A stretch of DNA of 27,848 nucleotides, taken from NCBI GenBank assembly GCA_965372355.1, contig CBDVBZ010000036.1:1-27848 (forward strand), read 5' to 3'. The position numbers and the translations under genes were made by a program. Position 1 is the first letter of the stretch. Each line of letters begins with the position of its first letter. The notes beneath the pieces were generated by a model. It searched no databases and had not been told where the DNA came from. It saw only the letters and a list, made by a program, of their open reading frames with translations. Shown one piece after another: positions 8,098 through 14,817 of the stretch. The stretch is from CBDVBZ01 sp965372355 (GTDB lineage: Bacteria > Krumholzibacteriota > Krumholzibacteriia > WVZY01).

Positions 8098-9249
8098 TCA
8101 GATCTCCAGAAACTTCGGAAACCGCGTCAGGTTCTCGATCCCCGACTTTGTCACCAGGACTGTGTCTTCAATGCGTACGCCGCCGTGCGGATAGTAGTAC
8201 AGTCCCGGCTCAACGGTCACAACCATTCCCTTTTCCAGCGTCAGGTTATTGATCGCGATCCGTGGTGGCTCGTGAATATCCAGGCCGAGCCCGTGAACGG
8301 TCCAGTGGATAAAACCCTGCATCCGGACGTCTTTCTCACCGGTGACAAAGCCTCTTTTCTTGAATAATCTGACGATGTCACCGTGCACCTTGCGGGTCTT
8401 GATGCCGTGCTTGATCGCCCTCAGCCCCAACATGTGCCCGTCGTAGACCGTCCGGTACATTTCCTTGATCAGATCCGACGCTTTTCCTCGAACCACCGTT
8501 CGCGTCATGTCGGCAAAATAGCCGGTCTTCTCGGAGCGTGGGAAGACATCCATTATGATGGGCTCGTTCGCGCGAATGAGCCCCGAGCCCCGATCGTGAG
8601 GATCGCAACCCTGTTTGCCAGGCGCGACAATCGTGCCGGTCGGTATAAAGCCCTGGGCGAGACACGTCGTGTCGATAATGCTGCGAAGCGCCTCCGCGGT
8701 CAGCCGCTTGCCCTTATAGACGAGGTAACCGCTCTTTATCTTGCTCGCCTTGAGCGCGTCCATGGCGGCACGCAATCCTCTCTCGGTCGCGCGAAACGCT
8801 TTTTTGATCTCCGCGATTTCGTCGGGACGTTTGTAGATACGTTCGGGGAAAAAAGGATCGGGTAGCGGTGTGAGACGGATCTTGAGCTTTCGCATTTTGT
8901 CCGCGATGCCAAGCGGAAATCCCGCCGGCACTGCGGCACTGCGGATACCAAGGTCCTTGAGAACGGTGACCAGAATTTCGGCAACATCCGGTGTCTTCTT
9001 GAATTTCTTCTTGGCTAGTTCCGTGTAGCTTGTGAGTGAGTGCACCTTGTGTGCCGTCGATTGCGCGCGGGCACGATCGATCTCGAGATCACTCATGACG
9101 AGGTGTCGTCTACCCGCAGCTGTCCGGATAAAGATAAACGGGTCGGGAACGGACAGCTTCGTTGCGTAGAGAATGTCTGAGCTCGTTTCACTATCTGCGT
9201 AGATAAGGATGTTTTTGCCTTTGTGCCGGATTCTGAACAAATTGTTCAT
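8098..9249 (-). CDS. M24 family Xaa-Pro-type aminopeptidase
   Basis: This is a 383-residue creatinase/prolidase-type metallopeptidase that removes N-terminal residues from peptides, often before proline. The N-terminal creatinase-like domain covers about 1-140. The C-terminal pita-bread fold shows the five metal ligands: the first Asp in IMDVFPRSEKTGYFADMTRT, the second in the same string, His in HGLGLDIHEPP, Glu in VTVEPGLYYYP, and Glu in GGVRIEDT. I prefer the ATG at 9249 because AAAGGA lies 7 bases upstream; an ATG at 9282 would add 11 residues. It is divergent from the PHP gene at 9453, and the 200-bp gap must carry both promoters. Likely cytoplasmic. Confidence 0.9.
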   Translation of the reverse strand: MNNLFRIRHKGKNILIYADSETSSDILYATKLSVPDPFIFIRTAAGRRHLVMSDLEIDRARAQSTAHKVHSLTSYTELAKKKFKKTPDVAEILVTVLKDLGIRSAAVPAGFPLGIADKMRKLKIRLTPLPDPFFPERIYKRPDEIAEIKKAFRATERGLRAAMDALKASKIKSGYLVYKGKRLTAEALRSIIDTTCLAQGFIPTGTIVAPGKQGCDPHDRGSGLIRANEPIIMDVFPRSEKTGYFADMTRTVVRGKASDLIKEMYRTVYDGHMLGLRAIKHGIKTRKVHGDIVRLFKKRGFVTGEKDVRMQGFIHWTVHGLGLDIHEPPRIAINNLTLEKGMVVTVEPGLYYYPHGGVRIEDTVLVTKSGIENLTRFPKFLEI

Positions 9250-9452
9250 TACGAGTCCTTTCGCGGCGGGGATGTAACGCACACGTCGTCTGCCACAGGT
9301 TTGTTGTTCAATCTGCTTATGATGTCAATTTTGCTTTTGATTGTAAAGTCGAAAAGCGTTATGCTCCCTGTTCTGGGCCGGCCGCTTGAAAACTCGGATT
9401 TCTCTCACGACGGTCTCATCCATCTCATCCATCGCTGACAACGGGGGGCTCC

Positions 9453-10280
9453 ATGCGAATCGATTTGCACATGCATTCAACATTCTCCGACGGCAACCAG
9501 ACGCCGACAAGGCTCGTGGAAATGGCGGCAGAGAAGAAGCTTGCCGCTATTAGTCTGACCGACCACGATTCCGTCGACGGTCTGTCGGAGGCGATTCGTG
9601 CGGGGGGTGAGCACGGTGTCGAGGTGGTCGCCGGTGTGGAGCTGAGCTGCGAGTACCGCAGCCGCGATCTGCATGTCCTGGGCTACGGTGTTGATCCGCA
9701 TGACGAGGTGTTCCGGGGTGCGTTGGATAAGTTCTGCGAGACGCGGCATAAGAGAGGTATAAAGATCATTGAGAAGCTCAACGCACTGGGCATCAACATC
9801 GAGCCCGCGGAGGTTCTTGCAAAGGCGGGAGAGGGCGCGCTCGGCCGGCCACATATCGCGGCGGTTCTTGTCGACAAAGGCGTGGTATCCAGGACCGGCG
9901 AGGCTTTTGATAAGTACATCGCAGAAGGCGGCCCAGCGTATGTGCCGAAGTACAAGATGTCTCCTCCGGAGGCGATCGGTTATATACAGGCGGCAGGTGG
10001 CTTGGCGTTCATTGCTCACCCGGGCGTTTCTATGGAAAACGAGAGTGAACTGTTGGATCTCATGGATGAGGGATTCGACGGGGTTGAGGTCTACCACCCG
10101 GCGCATTCGGCGAGCCGTGCTCGCGAGCTCAGAAGGATCGCAGAGGAAAAGGGTCTGCTCATCTCGGGCGGCAGCGATTATCACGGGTTCGAGGGGCGCG
10201 ACGCCGTCATGGGTACGCTGGATATCCCCTACGAAATCTGGGCGAACATTCGGGATCGGCTTCCGCAGCGCGAACAGTAG
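9453..10280 (+). CDS. PHP-domain phosphoesterase (RNase AM / 5'-3' exonuclease type)
   Basis: This 275-residue PHP domain protein has the layout of the YciV/RNase AM and 3',5'-nucleotide bisphosphate phosphatase group. Metal-binding motifs are visible in order: DLHMHSTFSDG (4-14), LTDHDSVDG, the Glu in VVAGVELSCEY, LGRPHIA, the His in FIAHPGV, and GSDYHG near the end. The spacing is that of the short stand-alone family. The PHP domain of DNA polymerase III is excluded because there is no polymerase. It would hydrolyse a phosphoester of RNA or nucleotides in the cytoplasm; the exact substrate is inference. Start at 9453 follows GGGGGG. It seems monocistronic, converging on the RibD-type reductase. 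Confidence 0.88.
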   Translation: MRIDLHMHSTFSDGNQTPTRLVEMAAEKKLAAISLTDHDSVDGLSEAIRAGGEHGVEVVAGVELSCEYRSRDLHVLGYGVDPHDEVFRGALDKFCETRHKRGIKIIEKLNALGINIEPAEVLAKAGEGALGRPHIAAVLVDKGVVSRTGEAFDKYIAEGGPAYVPKYKMSPPEAIGYIQAAGGLAFIAHPGVSMENESELLDLMDEGFDGVEVYHPAHSASRARELRRIAEEKGLLISGGSDYHGFEGRDAVMGTLDIPYEIWANIRDRLPQREQ

Positions 10281-10387
10281 CGATGACGCGGAGCGCGTCG
10301 GCTCGACGGCCGTGGGTCCTGTCGCCGTGCCCCCAACATGGCCCGAGGAAAAGCCTCACTCGCTCCCCACAGGCCAACCCATCTCAC

Positions 10388-11077
10388 CTAAGATTTCACG
10401 CGGTATTTAAGAAAGACTTCGTCGCCGCAGCGGCGGCATGATACGAGTTCGAGGCGAAGCTGATCTCGCTTCAGAAAACCATGTCCGTCAGCCGGTGTTG
10501 GCGCCTCTCGCCCACCGAGAATCCGCGGTGTGATCGTGATGTAGATCTCATCGACCAGGTTCTCCTTGAAGAACGAAAAGTCGAGTTCCCCCCCGCCTTC
10601 CAGGAGAACATTCCTGCATCCCCTCTTTTCCAGTTCCTCGAGGACCTTTGCCGGCCGAATGGTCCTGGACCGCAGCACGGAGATCTCGGCGACCTTCTCG
10701 AAGCGTCGGATCCGGCTTGCCGGTGCCTGAGAGGTCGTGATGATCAGCTTCTCGGTTCGGGGATGCTCGAAGAACTGACATTTCGATGGCAGATCGAGCC
10801 GCGTCGTGAGGACCACGTTCAGCGGGTGAGGGGGGCGCCCCCCGTCGACTCGCTTGCGCCGGATGTCGGCGTTCCGGACCCGGATCGCCCAGCCGTCCAG
10901 TGCAACCGTCCGCGAGCCGACGACCACCGCGTCGGCCCTCGCCCGGAGGACATCCATGATGCGCCGGTCTTCCTTGGAGCCCAAGGCGAACTTTTCCCTC
11001 CGGTAAGAGGATATTTTACCGTCGGCGGACGCCGCAACATTGACGGATACATGGGGTCTTGATCGGTATTCGGTCAT
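10388..11077 (-). CDS. Stand-alone RibD C-terminal-type reductase
   Basis: This 229-residue protein matches the RibD C-terminal / dihydrofolate-reductase-like fold that reduces the ribosylamino-pyrimidinone of riboflavin synthesis with NADPH. Signatures are VNVAASADGKIS near the N-terminus, the SKEDRRIMDVLRARADAVVV stretch then GSRTV, RNVLLEGGGELDFSFF, and ITPRILGG. There is no deaminase domain, as in archaeal or fungal type reductases. No other riboflavin gene is in the window, so it may instead act on another pterin or pyrimidine, or be an RibD-like reductase of unknown substrate. Start at 11077; the ribosome site is weak (GTGAG). Confidence 0.8.
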   Translation of the reverse strand: MTEYRSRPHVSVNVAASADGKISSYRREKFALGSKEDRRIMDVLRARADAVVVGSRTVALDGWAIRVRNADIRRKRVDGGRPPHPLNVVLTTRLDLPSKCQFFEHPRTEKLIITTSQAPASRIRRFEKVAEISVLRSRTIRPAKVLEELEKRGCRNVLLEGGGELDFSFFKENLVDEIYITITPRILGGREAPTPADGHGFLKRDQLRLELVSCRRCGDEVFLKYRVKS

Positions 11078-11139
11078 AATCTCACGCAGGGCAATGGGTT
11101 AGTAATGTATTATAGCAGCCGCACCAACTTGTTGAAAGG

Positions 11140-11181
11140 CCTTTGGCGATCGCGCCGCGGGGTCTGAGGCATCGCCAAAGG
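11140..11181. repeat. 11-bp perfect inverted repeat
   Basis: CCTTTGGCGAT (11140-11150) and ATCGCCAAAGG (11171-11181) enclose 20 bases. The string GGCCTTTGGCGAT also occurs at 24292-24304, followed there by six T. It lies upstream of the RibD-type gene on its coding strand. Confidence 0.6.
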
Positions 11182-11250
11182 AGGGCCCCGATGTCGCCCG
11201 GGAACGCCCGTAAAGGGAACTTTTGGCCCCCGAGACACGTAGAACACTAC

Positions 11251-11327
11251 GTAACGCTGGCCTGACGGCAGCCCTTCCAGGAGAGGCAGACGTCCTCCGG
11301 ACGCAACCCTTCCAGGGCAGGCTCAAC
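11251..11327 (+). repeat. Family-1 intergenic repeat, copy B (short form)
   Basis: It contains TAACGCTGGCCTG, AGCCCTTCCAGGAGAGGCAG, the CGTCCTCCGGACGCA hairpin and CCCTTCCAGGGCAGGCTCAA. Compared with copies A and C the middle block (CGTTACATATGCCGATTGGA) is missing, leaving the two CCTTCCAGG units and the GTCC/GGAC hairpin. Confidence 0.75.
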
Positions 11328-11352
11328 TGGCGACGGCCGACAAGCGGCCTTT

Positions 11353-11380
11353 GTATACCTCGACACGTATACCTCGACAG
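11353..11380 (+). repeat. 14-bp tandem repeat, two units
   Basis: GTATACCTCGACAC at 11353-11366 is followed by GTATACCTCGACAG at 11367-11380 and a broken third start (GTATT). Function unknown. Confidence 0.7.
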
Positions 11381-11542
11381 GTATTCCGATGGAAGCAGAG
11401 CTCGGGGCACCTCCAGAATAAGTGATTACCCCCCTACTTATTCTTCCGCCCCGGGCTCTCTTCCGTCGCCGGCTGACCGGCAGCGACCGATCGAACCGGC
11501 CAAACCCTCACATCGGTTCGTGATTCCGTCCCCCATATCCCA

Positions 11543-11558
11543 TATAGTGTAACTCGCG
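11543..11558 (+). promoter_or_regulatory. -10-like box immediately before the DsrE start
   Basis: TATAGT (11543-11548) ends 10 bases before the ATG at 11559 and there is no Shine-Dalgarno sequence. A start at the normal distance would give an almost leaderless mRNA. No convincing -35 hexamer is visible. Confidence 0.35.
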
Positions 11559-11993
11559 ATGAAACCGACGCTCGTGGTCTTCCTTCACAGTCACCGCTAC
11601 GACCGATTGCTCCAGGCGATGAGCCTTTTGTTGACCGCCTCGTCGATGGGGTGGCCTTGTCATCTATTCCTGTTCTATGGAGCGCTGGCCTCCTGTATGG
11701 AGGGCACGTGGGATGAGGTGAACGTGGCATCCGGCCGGGCAGATGCAGAGCCGCGCCCGGTGTGGGCGGAGAAGCTCCAGGCCCACTTCGAACAGACCGG
11801 TGGTATCTCTCTCTATGAAATGCTGAAAAAGGCTCGCGCGGAGAGCGGTGGAGTCCGCGTTTGTGCGTGCAGCGCGTCATGCAAATCGCTGGCTTTGGAT
11901 CCCACACGGGTTCGAGAAATGGTCGACGAGATCGTCGGTCTACCGACGATGTTGAGGATCGCCGAAGATGCCAGACATGTGATGTACGTCTGA
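11559..11993 (+). CDS. DsrE/TusD-like sulfur-relay family protein
   Basis: This 144-residue protein of the DsrE/DsrF/TusD-type fold has a start MKPTLVVFLHSHRYDRLLQA (strand then helix), a hydrophobic second strand (HLFLFYGAL), and a Cys cluster at Cys102, Cys104 and Cys108 (V-C-A-C-S-A-S-C). These sit where the sulfur-accepting Cys is found in TusD/DsrE. The family carries persulfide sulfur between proteins. The window also has a NifS-type desulfurase at 18 kb, a plausible sulfur donor, though not adjacent. No TusB/C or DsrF/H partners are nearby, so the single-gene form is a stand-alone DsrE-like protein. No ribosome site; see the -10-like box just upstream. Confidence 0.7.
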   Translation: MKPTLVVFLHSHRYDRLLQAMSLLLTASSMGWPCHLFLFYGALASCMEGTWDEVNVASGRADAEPRPVWAEKLQAHFEQTGGISLYEMLKKARAESGGVRVCACSASCKSLALDPTRVREMVDEIVGLPTMLRIAEDARHVMYV

Positions 11994-12045
11994 CCGCCCG
12001 CGCATTGAGACTGCCGGTGTGAGGCTGATGGGGTCCGCGGGCAAT

Positions 12046-12372
12046 CTAGGCGATTTTCCTCATTCGTCGTTTCAGCGTATGAATCCGCCTTCGGAGTAGC
12101 TCGTTCTTTTTCTTGTCGCTATCCGCCTGGGCTTTCTCTCGGTCGCTCCTCAGTTCAGCGATCTTCTTCTTTAGAGCATCCTTGCCAAGCGGGGCGACAC
12201 CTGACTTCTTCGTTTTCTTGGGTTTGACGGCGGGTTTTTCCAGACTGAGTTTCTCGGCAATAACCGTGATCAACTCGTCCTTCTTCATGCCCGTCACACC
12301 TTTGAAGTCGTGTTTCTTGGCTTCCTCGCGAAGCTGAACAACAGTCATATTCTCAAGGGCATGATAATCCAT
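12046..12372 (-). CDS. Rho-N-domain small basic protein
   Basis: This 108-residue protein begins with a Rho termination factor N-terminal (SAP-like) fold at about 7-48 (LENMTVVQLREEAKKHDFKG then MKKDELITVIAEKL). A lysine-rich linker (KPAVKPKKTKKSG) and a highly charged helical tail full of Lys/Arg follow. Rho-N domains bind RNA or DNA. Here there is no ATPase, so it is a stand-alone nucleic-acid-binding protein. I chose ATG 12372 because AAAGGAG lies 7 bases upstream; a longer frame to 12438 has no such site. Its start is divergent from the lipoprotein at 12472, only 100 bp away. Confidence 0.75.
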   Translation of the reverse strand: MDYHALENMTVVQLREEAKKHDFKGVTGMKKDELITVIAEKLSLEKPAVKPKKTKKSGVAPLGKDALKKKIAELRSDREKAQADSDKKKNELLRRRIHTLKRRMRKIA

Positions 12373-12471
12373 ATCAGATTCTCCTTTGGCGATGGCCCGA
12401 TGTCCCTTATAATACCCCCGCTCTATCTCCCGAAGCAAGTTTCAAAATCCCCTGGGGCTCAGGTCGATGGA

Positions 12472-13086
12472 ATGACCAAACACAGAATGTCATATCGTGT
12501 TGTTGTTCTGGTGCTCGTCGCTGTTGTCGGCTTTGCGCCCGGATGCTCGTGGCAGAAGGTCCCACCCCCTCCTGAACTCGGCGACGTCCCTCCGATCCCC
12601 GTGATCGTCGGTGTCGAGCTCACCGAATCCCCGACCACGCAGGCTTATGGATATCGCGTTGTAGAACAGTTGCAGGAGAGAAATGTTTTTCAATACATCA
12701 TCTGGCCCTACAATCCCAATACCCCAGTCGATGTTGTGTTGACGCTCTCCATCGAGGGCTCGTTCGAGCAGACCAAAGGTTCAACGTTTGGATATGCAAT
12801 ACTCGTTGGCCTGACGTTAGGTCTTCTCGGCCCCTATCTCGGTCCCGAGACGACCGGTTCTCATCATGTGATCGCGTCGCTCGAAGCGTCGGGTGAAAAA
12901 ATTGTCGAGTACGACTACCAGGTTGAAACGAAATACAGCACGGGATTGACTGCGAACAAGGACGCGGCGAGGTTCCAGGCCGTGAACGTGCAAAGTCAGA
13001 AAATCACAGTCGAGCTAACAAACCGGTTGAACGAGGATCGGGACAAAATTGAAAGTAGATCAACACCCGAGCGCGGCCGGCGTTGA
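12472..13086 (+). CDS. Unrecognised lipoprotein
   Basis: This is a 204-residue protein with a strong signal peptide (YRVVVLVLVAVVGFAPG) and lipobox Cys25. I do not recognise a family. After the Cys comes a proline-rich stretch (KVPPPPELGDVPPIP), then a mixed alpha/beta region and a glycine-rich hydrophobic stretch near residues 110-125 (YAILVGLTLGLLGPYLG). The latter could be a membrane-associated loop. The N-terminus at 12472 is chosen because the open frame continues 54 codons upstream into the divergent Rho-N gene, while a signal peptide follows this ATG. Its TGA overlaps the next gene's TTG start (TTGA), so the two are probably translationally coupled. Confidence 0.7.
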   Translation: MTKHRMSYRVVVLVLVAVVGFAPGCSWQKVPPPPELGDVPPIPVIVGVELTESPTTQAYGYRVVEQLQERNVFQYIIWPYNPNTPVDVVLTLSIEGSFEQTKGSTFGYAILVGLTLGLLGPYLGPETTGSHHVIASLEASGEKIVEYDYQVETKYSTGLTANKDAARFQAVNVQSQKITVELTNRLNEDRDKIESRSTPERGRR

Positions 13087-13466
13087 CATCAACCGCGCCG
13101 GACTTCACTCGTCTGCCCATGGCATCCAGTACATACGAGAGAATCTACGCCGTCATCAAACGGATCCCGCACGGTCGAGTGGCGACGTACGGACAGGTTG
13201 CGTGGCTTGCCGGGTTGACAAGTGGCGCACGACAGGTTGGCTACGCGCTGTACGCGCTGCCGCACGGACACAAAGTTCCGTGGCACCGAGTGATCAACGC
13301 GCAAGGCAAGGTCAGCGTGCGTGCGGGTTCCGATTACGACGAACTGCAGCGCGCTCTCCTCGAAGCGGAGGGCGTCGTGTTCGACGAACGCGCTCGCGTA
13401 GCGCTCGACAGATATCGTTGGGAGCCTCGCACGAGACGCCGTGGAGAGAGATCAACAGCTCGTTGA
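13083..13466 (+). CDS. Alkyltransferase-like protein (cysteine-less MGMT family)
   Basis: This 127-residue protein matches the DNA-binding domain of O6-alkylguanine-DNA alkyltransferases: the Y-A-V-I-K-R-I-P-H-G-R-V-A-T-Y-G-Q-V helix region, GARQVGYAL with the arginine finger (Arg50), and PWHRVIN at 66-72. The active-site Cys of the canonical PCHR motif is Trp67, the hallmark of ATL proteins. These bind alkylated DNA and hand it to nucleotide excision repair without repairing it; the uvrC gene is in the same window. The TTG at 13083 overlaps the previous stop. ATG 13119 is an alternative start, and neither has a clear ribosome site. The 3' end overlaps the next gene. Confidence 0.85.
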   Translation: MTSTAPDFTRLPMASSTYERIYAVIKRIPHGRVATYGQVAWLAGLTSGARQVGYALYALPHGHKVPWHRVINAQGKVSVRAGSDYDELQRALLEAEGVVFDERARVALDRYRWEPRTRRRGERSTAR

Positions 13467-13740
13467 CAACGCGATGAAACAATTCCCCGAGAATGCGCAC
13501 CCCGAGATTCGCTATCCCACCCGGTGGAAGTACACGGTGATCGGTTCTGACCGCGAAGAACTCGAGGCGGCGATCGCCGAGGTAGTCGAAGAGAGAAGCC
13601 ACAAGGTGTCGTCCTCGAATATGAGTTCGAAAGGCCGCTATTTCAGTCTGACGCTCGAGCTCACTGTGCTCAGCGAGGACGAGCGAGAAACGATCTTTGG
13701 CCGGCTTCGAGACCACCCTGCGGTCAAATACGTTCTCTAG
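13441..13740 (+). CDS. YbeD-like (DUF493) protein
   Basis: This is a 99-residue protein of the YbeD/DUF493 family, a small alpha/beta (ACT-like) fold. Visible features are the YPTRWKYTVIGSDREELEAA opening, then VVEERSHKVS, FSLTLELTVLSEDERETIF, and a short basic end. In E. coli ybeD lies beside lipB and lipA; nothing lipoate-related is seen here. GTG 13441 overlaps the ATL gene by 26 bases; ATG 13474 is an alternative that would shorten the protein by 11 residues. No convincing ribosome site decides between them, but coupling to the gene before is plausible. Function unproven. Confidence 0.7.
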   Translation: MERDQQLVDNAMKQFPENAHPEIRYPTRWKYTVIGSDREELEAAIAEVVEERSHKVSSSNMSSKGRYFSLTLELTVLSEDERETIFGRLRDHPAVKYVL

Positions 13741-13956
13741 TCGCCGGCGTCACCTTCGTGGCAACCCGAGGCTCCGAAATCAACGATCAAAGCTCCCCCG
13801 CAGGGTCGCCGGACGGCGTTTGGCGAGACCCCATAAGCAGTTATCCCGGTTGGATACCGGGTATGTATACGGAAAAGTTAATTGTTTCACAAGCGGATTT
13901 TGCTGGCGGCGGGAATGGTCAGATCATATATTCTCTTCGACAGACATAAGATTAGG
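13741..13956. other. Non-coding leader of the structured-RNA region
   Basis: No credible gene. Two clear hairpins lie here. GGGTCGCC (13803-13810) pairs with GGCGA..CCC (13822-13831, with a 2-base bulge), and CCCGGT/ACCGGG (13845-13861) has a 5-base loop. A TATATT-like box lies at about 13926-13931 before the RNA at 13957. No strong -35 is visible. Confidence 0.5.
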
Positions 13957-14071
13957 AAGCCGGTATCGTCTTTTCGCCTCCCTTCCTGGAATGAGTAGTC
14001 GGTACTACTCTCCTCCGTTTCGTGCTCATGTGCCGAGTTACCTCCCTGGTGAAAAGCGATACCGGTTTTTT
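13957..14071 (+). ncRNA. Candidate structured RNA with intrinsic terminator
   Basis: A 20-22-bp stem closes the element: 13957-13978 (AAGCCGGTATCG-T-CTTTTCGCC) pairs with 14048-14067 (GGTGAAAAGCGATACCGGTT), with one bulged base and G-U pairs. Six T (14066-14071) follow. Inside, GAGTAGT-CGGT-ACTACTC (13993-14010) is a perfect 7-bp hairpin with a CGGT loop. Between them are pyrimidine-rich single strands (TCCCTTCCTGG and CCTCCC) that recall the bulges of 6S RNA, but the length is shorter and I cannot assign a family. The terminator-like end implies plus-strand transcription. There is no open frame of interest. Confidence 0.55.
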
Positions 14072-14110
14072 ATGTCCTCTTTTCTCCTCCACTTGTTGTA
14101 AAATCAACTC

Positions 14111-14230
14111 ATATAACGCTGACCTGTGAAGGCATCCCTTCCAGGACAGGCGTTACATATGCCGATTGGAGCCCTTCCAGGACAGGCTGACGGTCCTCCG
14201 GACGCAGGCCTTCCAGGACAGGCTCAATCA
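14111..14230 (+). repeat. Family-1 intergenic repeat, copy C (full form)
   Basis: It consists of TAACGCTGACCTG.. ACAGGCGTTA (inverted repeat), ATGCCGATTGGAGCCCTTCC, the AGGACAGGCTGACGGTCCTC hairpin, and the last CCTTCCAGGACAGGCTCAAT unit. Three CCTTCCAGGACAGGC units occur here, the second and third identical over 15 bases. GATTGGAGCC pairs with GGCTCAATC. It lies between the structured RNA and the methyltransferase. Confidence 0.85.
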
Positions 14231-14283
14231 TCATCTTTCCTGCAAGGGTACTGACGGATCGTAATGTTGATGGGAGGGGCAGT

Positions 14284-14808
14284 ATGATCTACTACGATTT
14301 CGTTTCCGGATCCATAGTTGGCGACGCCCTGATCGCGGCGAGCGACAAAGGCCTGTGCGCGGTGATGTTCGGGCGTCGAACAAAGAAGGGCTTTGTAAAA
14401 CAACTAATGAAGAAGTTTCCCACGGAGCCGGTTCAGCGTCGTCCACGCTTCATGAAGCTGTACCGGGAGGAGCTCAAAGACTACTTCGCCGGTAAGCGTA
14501 CCAAGTTCACACAACCGATAGACTTGAAAGCCGTCCGCGGGCCGTTTCAGCGCAAAGTGCTGCGGCGTCTTGCCCGGTTGCCGTTCGGACGAGTGATCAG
14601 CTACGGTGAGCTTGCGGAACGTGCCGGGTCACCCCGTGCGGCGCGTGCCGTGGGCGCGGCGATGGCAGCCAATCCGTTGCCCGTTGTTATCCCGTGCCAC
14701 CGTGTCATCGAGTCGCGCGGCAACCTCGGCGGCTACACCGGTGGTCTGTCCAACAAAAAGAAACTCCTCGCACACGAGGGCGTCCTGACACGGTCGCTCA
14801 GTCTCTAG
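14284..14808 (+). CDS. ogt: O6-methylguanine-DNA methyltransferase
   Basis: This is a 174-residue suicide repair enzyme that moves an alkyl group from O6-alkylguanine to its own Cys. It has an N-terminal ribonuclease-like domain (1-80) and a C-terminal DNA-binding/catalytic domain with the F-Q-R-K-V-L opening, PFGRVISYGELAERAG, RAVGAAMAANPLPVVIPCHR (Cys138), and GGYTGG. The arginine finger is Arg122 region (RAVG). ATG 14284 follows GGGAGGGG. It is the catalytic relative of the Cys-less protein at 13083 and is separated from it by the structured-RNA region. Confidence 0.93.
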   Translation: MIYYDFVSGSIVGDALIAASDKGLCAVMFGRRTKKGFVKQLMKKFPTEPVQRRPRFMKLYREELKDYFAGKRTKFTQPIDLKAVRGPFQRKVLRRLARLPFGRVISYGELAERAGSPRAARAVGAAMAANPLPVVIPCHRVIESRGNLGGYTGGLSNKKKLLAHEGVLTRSLSL

Positions 14809-14817
14809 CTGCTGACT

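Larger units (their letters stand above)
11078..11558. other. 481-bp non-coding region with several repeats
   Basis: No credible gene. It holds an 11-bp perfect inverted repeat (11140-11181), family-1 repeat copy B, a 14-bp tandem repeat, and a small AATAAGT/ACTTATT dyad (11417-11423 with 11436-11442). It also holds the promoter-like sequence of the DsrE gene. Confidence 0.7.

Noticed and set aside
9477..10184. 235-residue minus-strand frame
   Set aside because: Opposite the PHP gene with clear metal motifs; shadow.
12380..12390. CCTTTGGCGAT string as a third copy of the 11140 inverted repeat
   Set aside because: Here it is explained by the ribosome site of the Rho-N gene; no inverted partner follows.
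12310..12471. Upstream extension of the lipoprotein gene
   Set aside because: It would precede the signal peptide and overlap the divergent Rho-N start.
13757..13820. Resemblance to a c-di-GMP-I or cobalamin riboswitch
   Set aside because: Short strings such as GGCAACC, CAAAGC and CCCCCGCA are present, but the required helices do not form; no ligand class fits.
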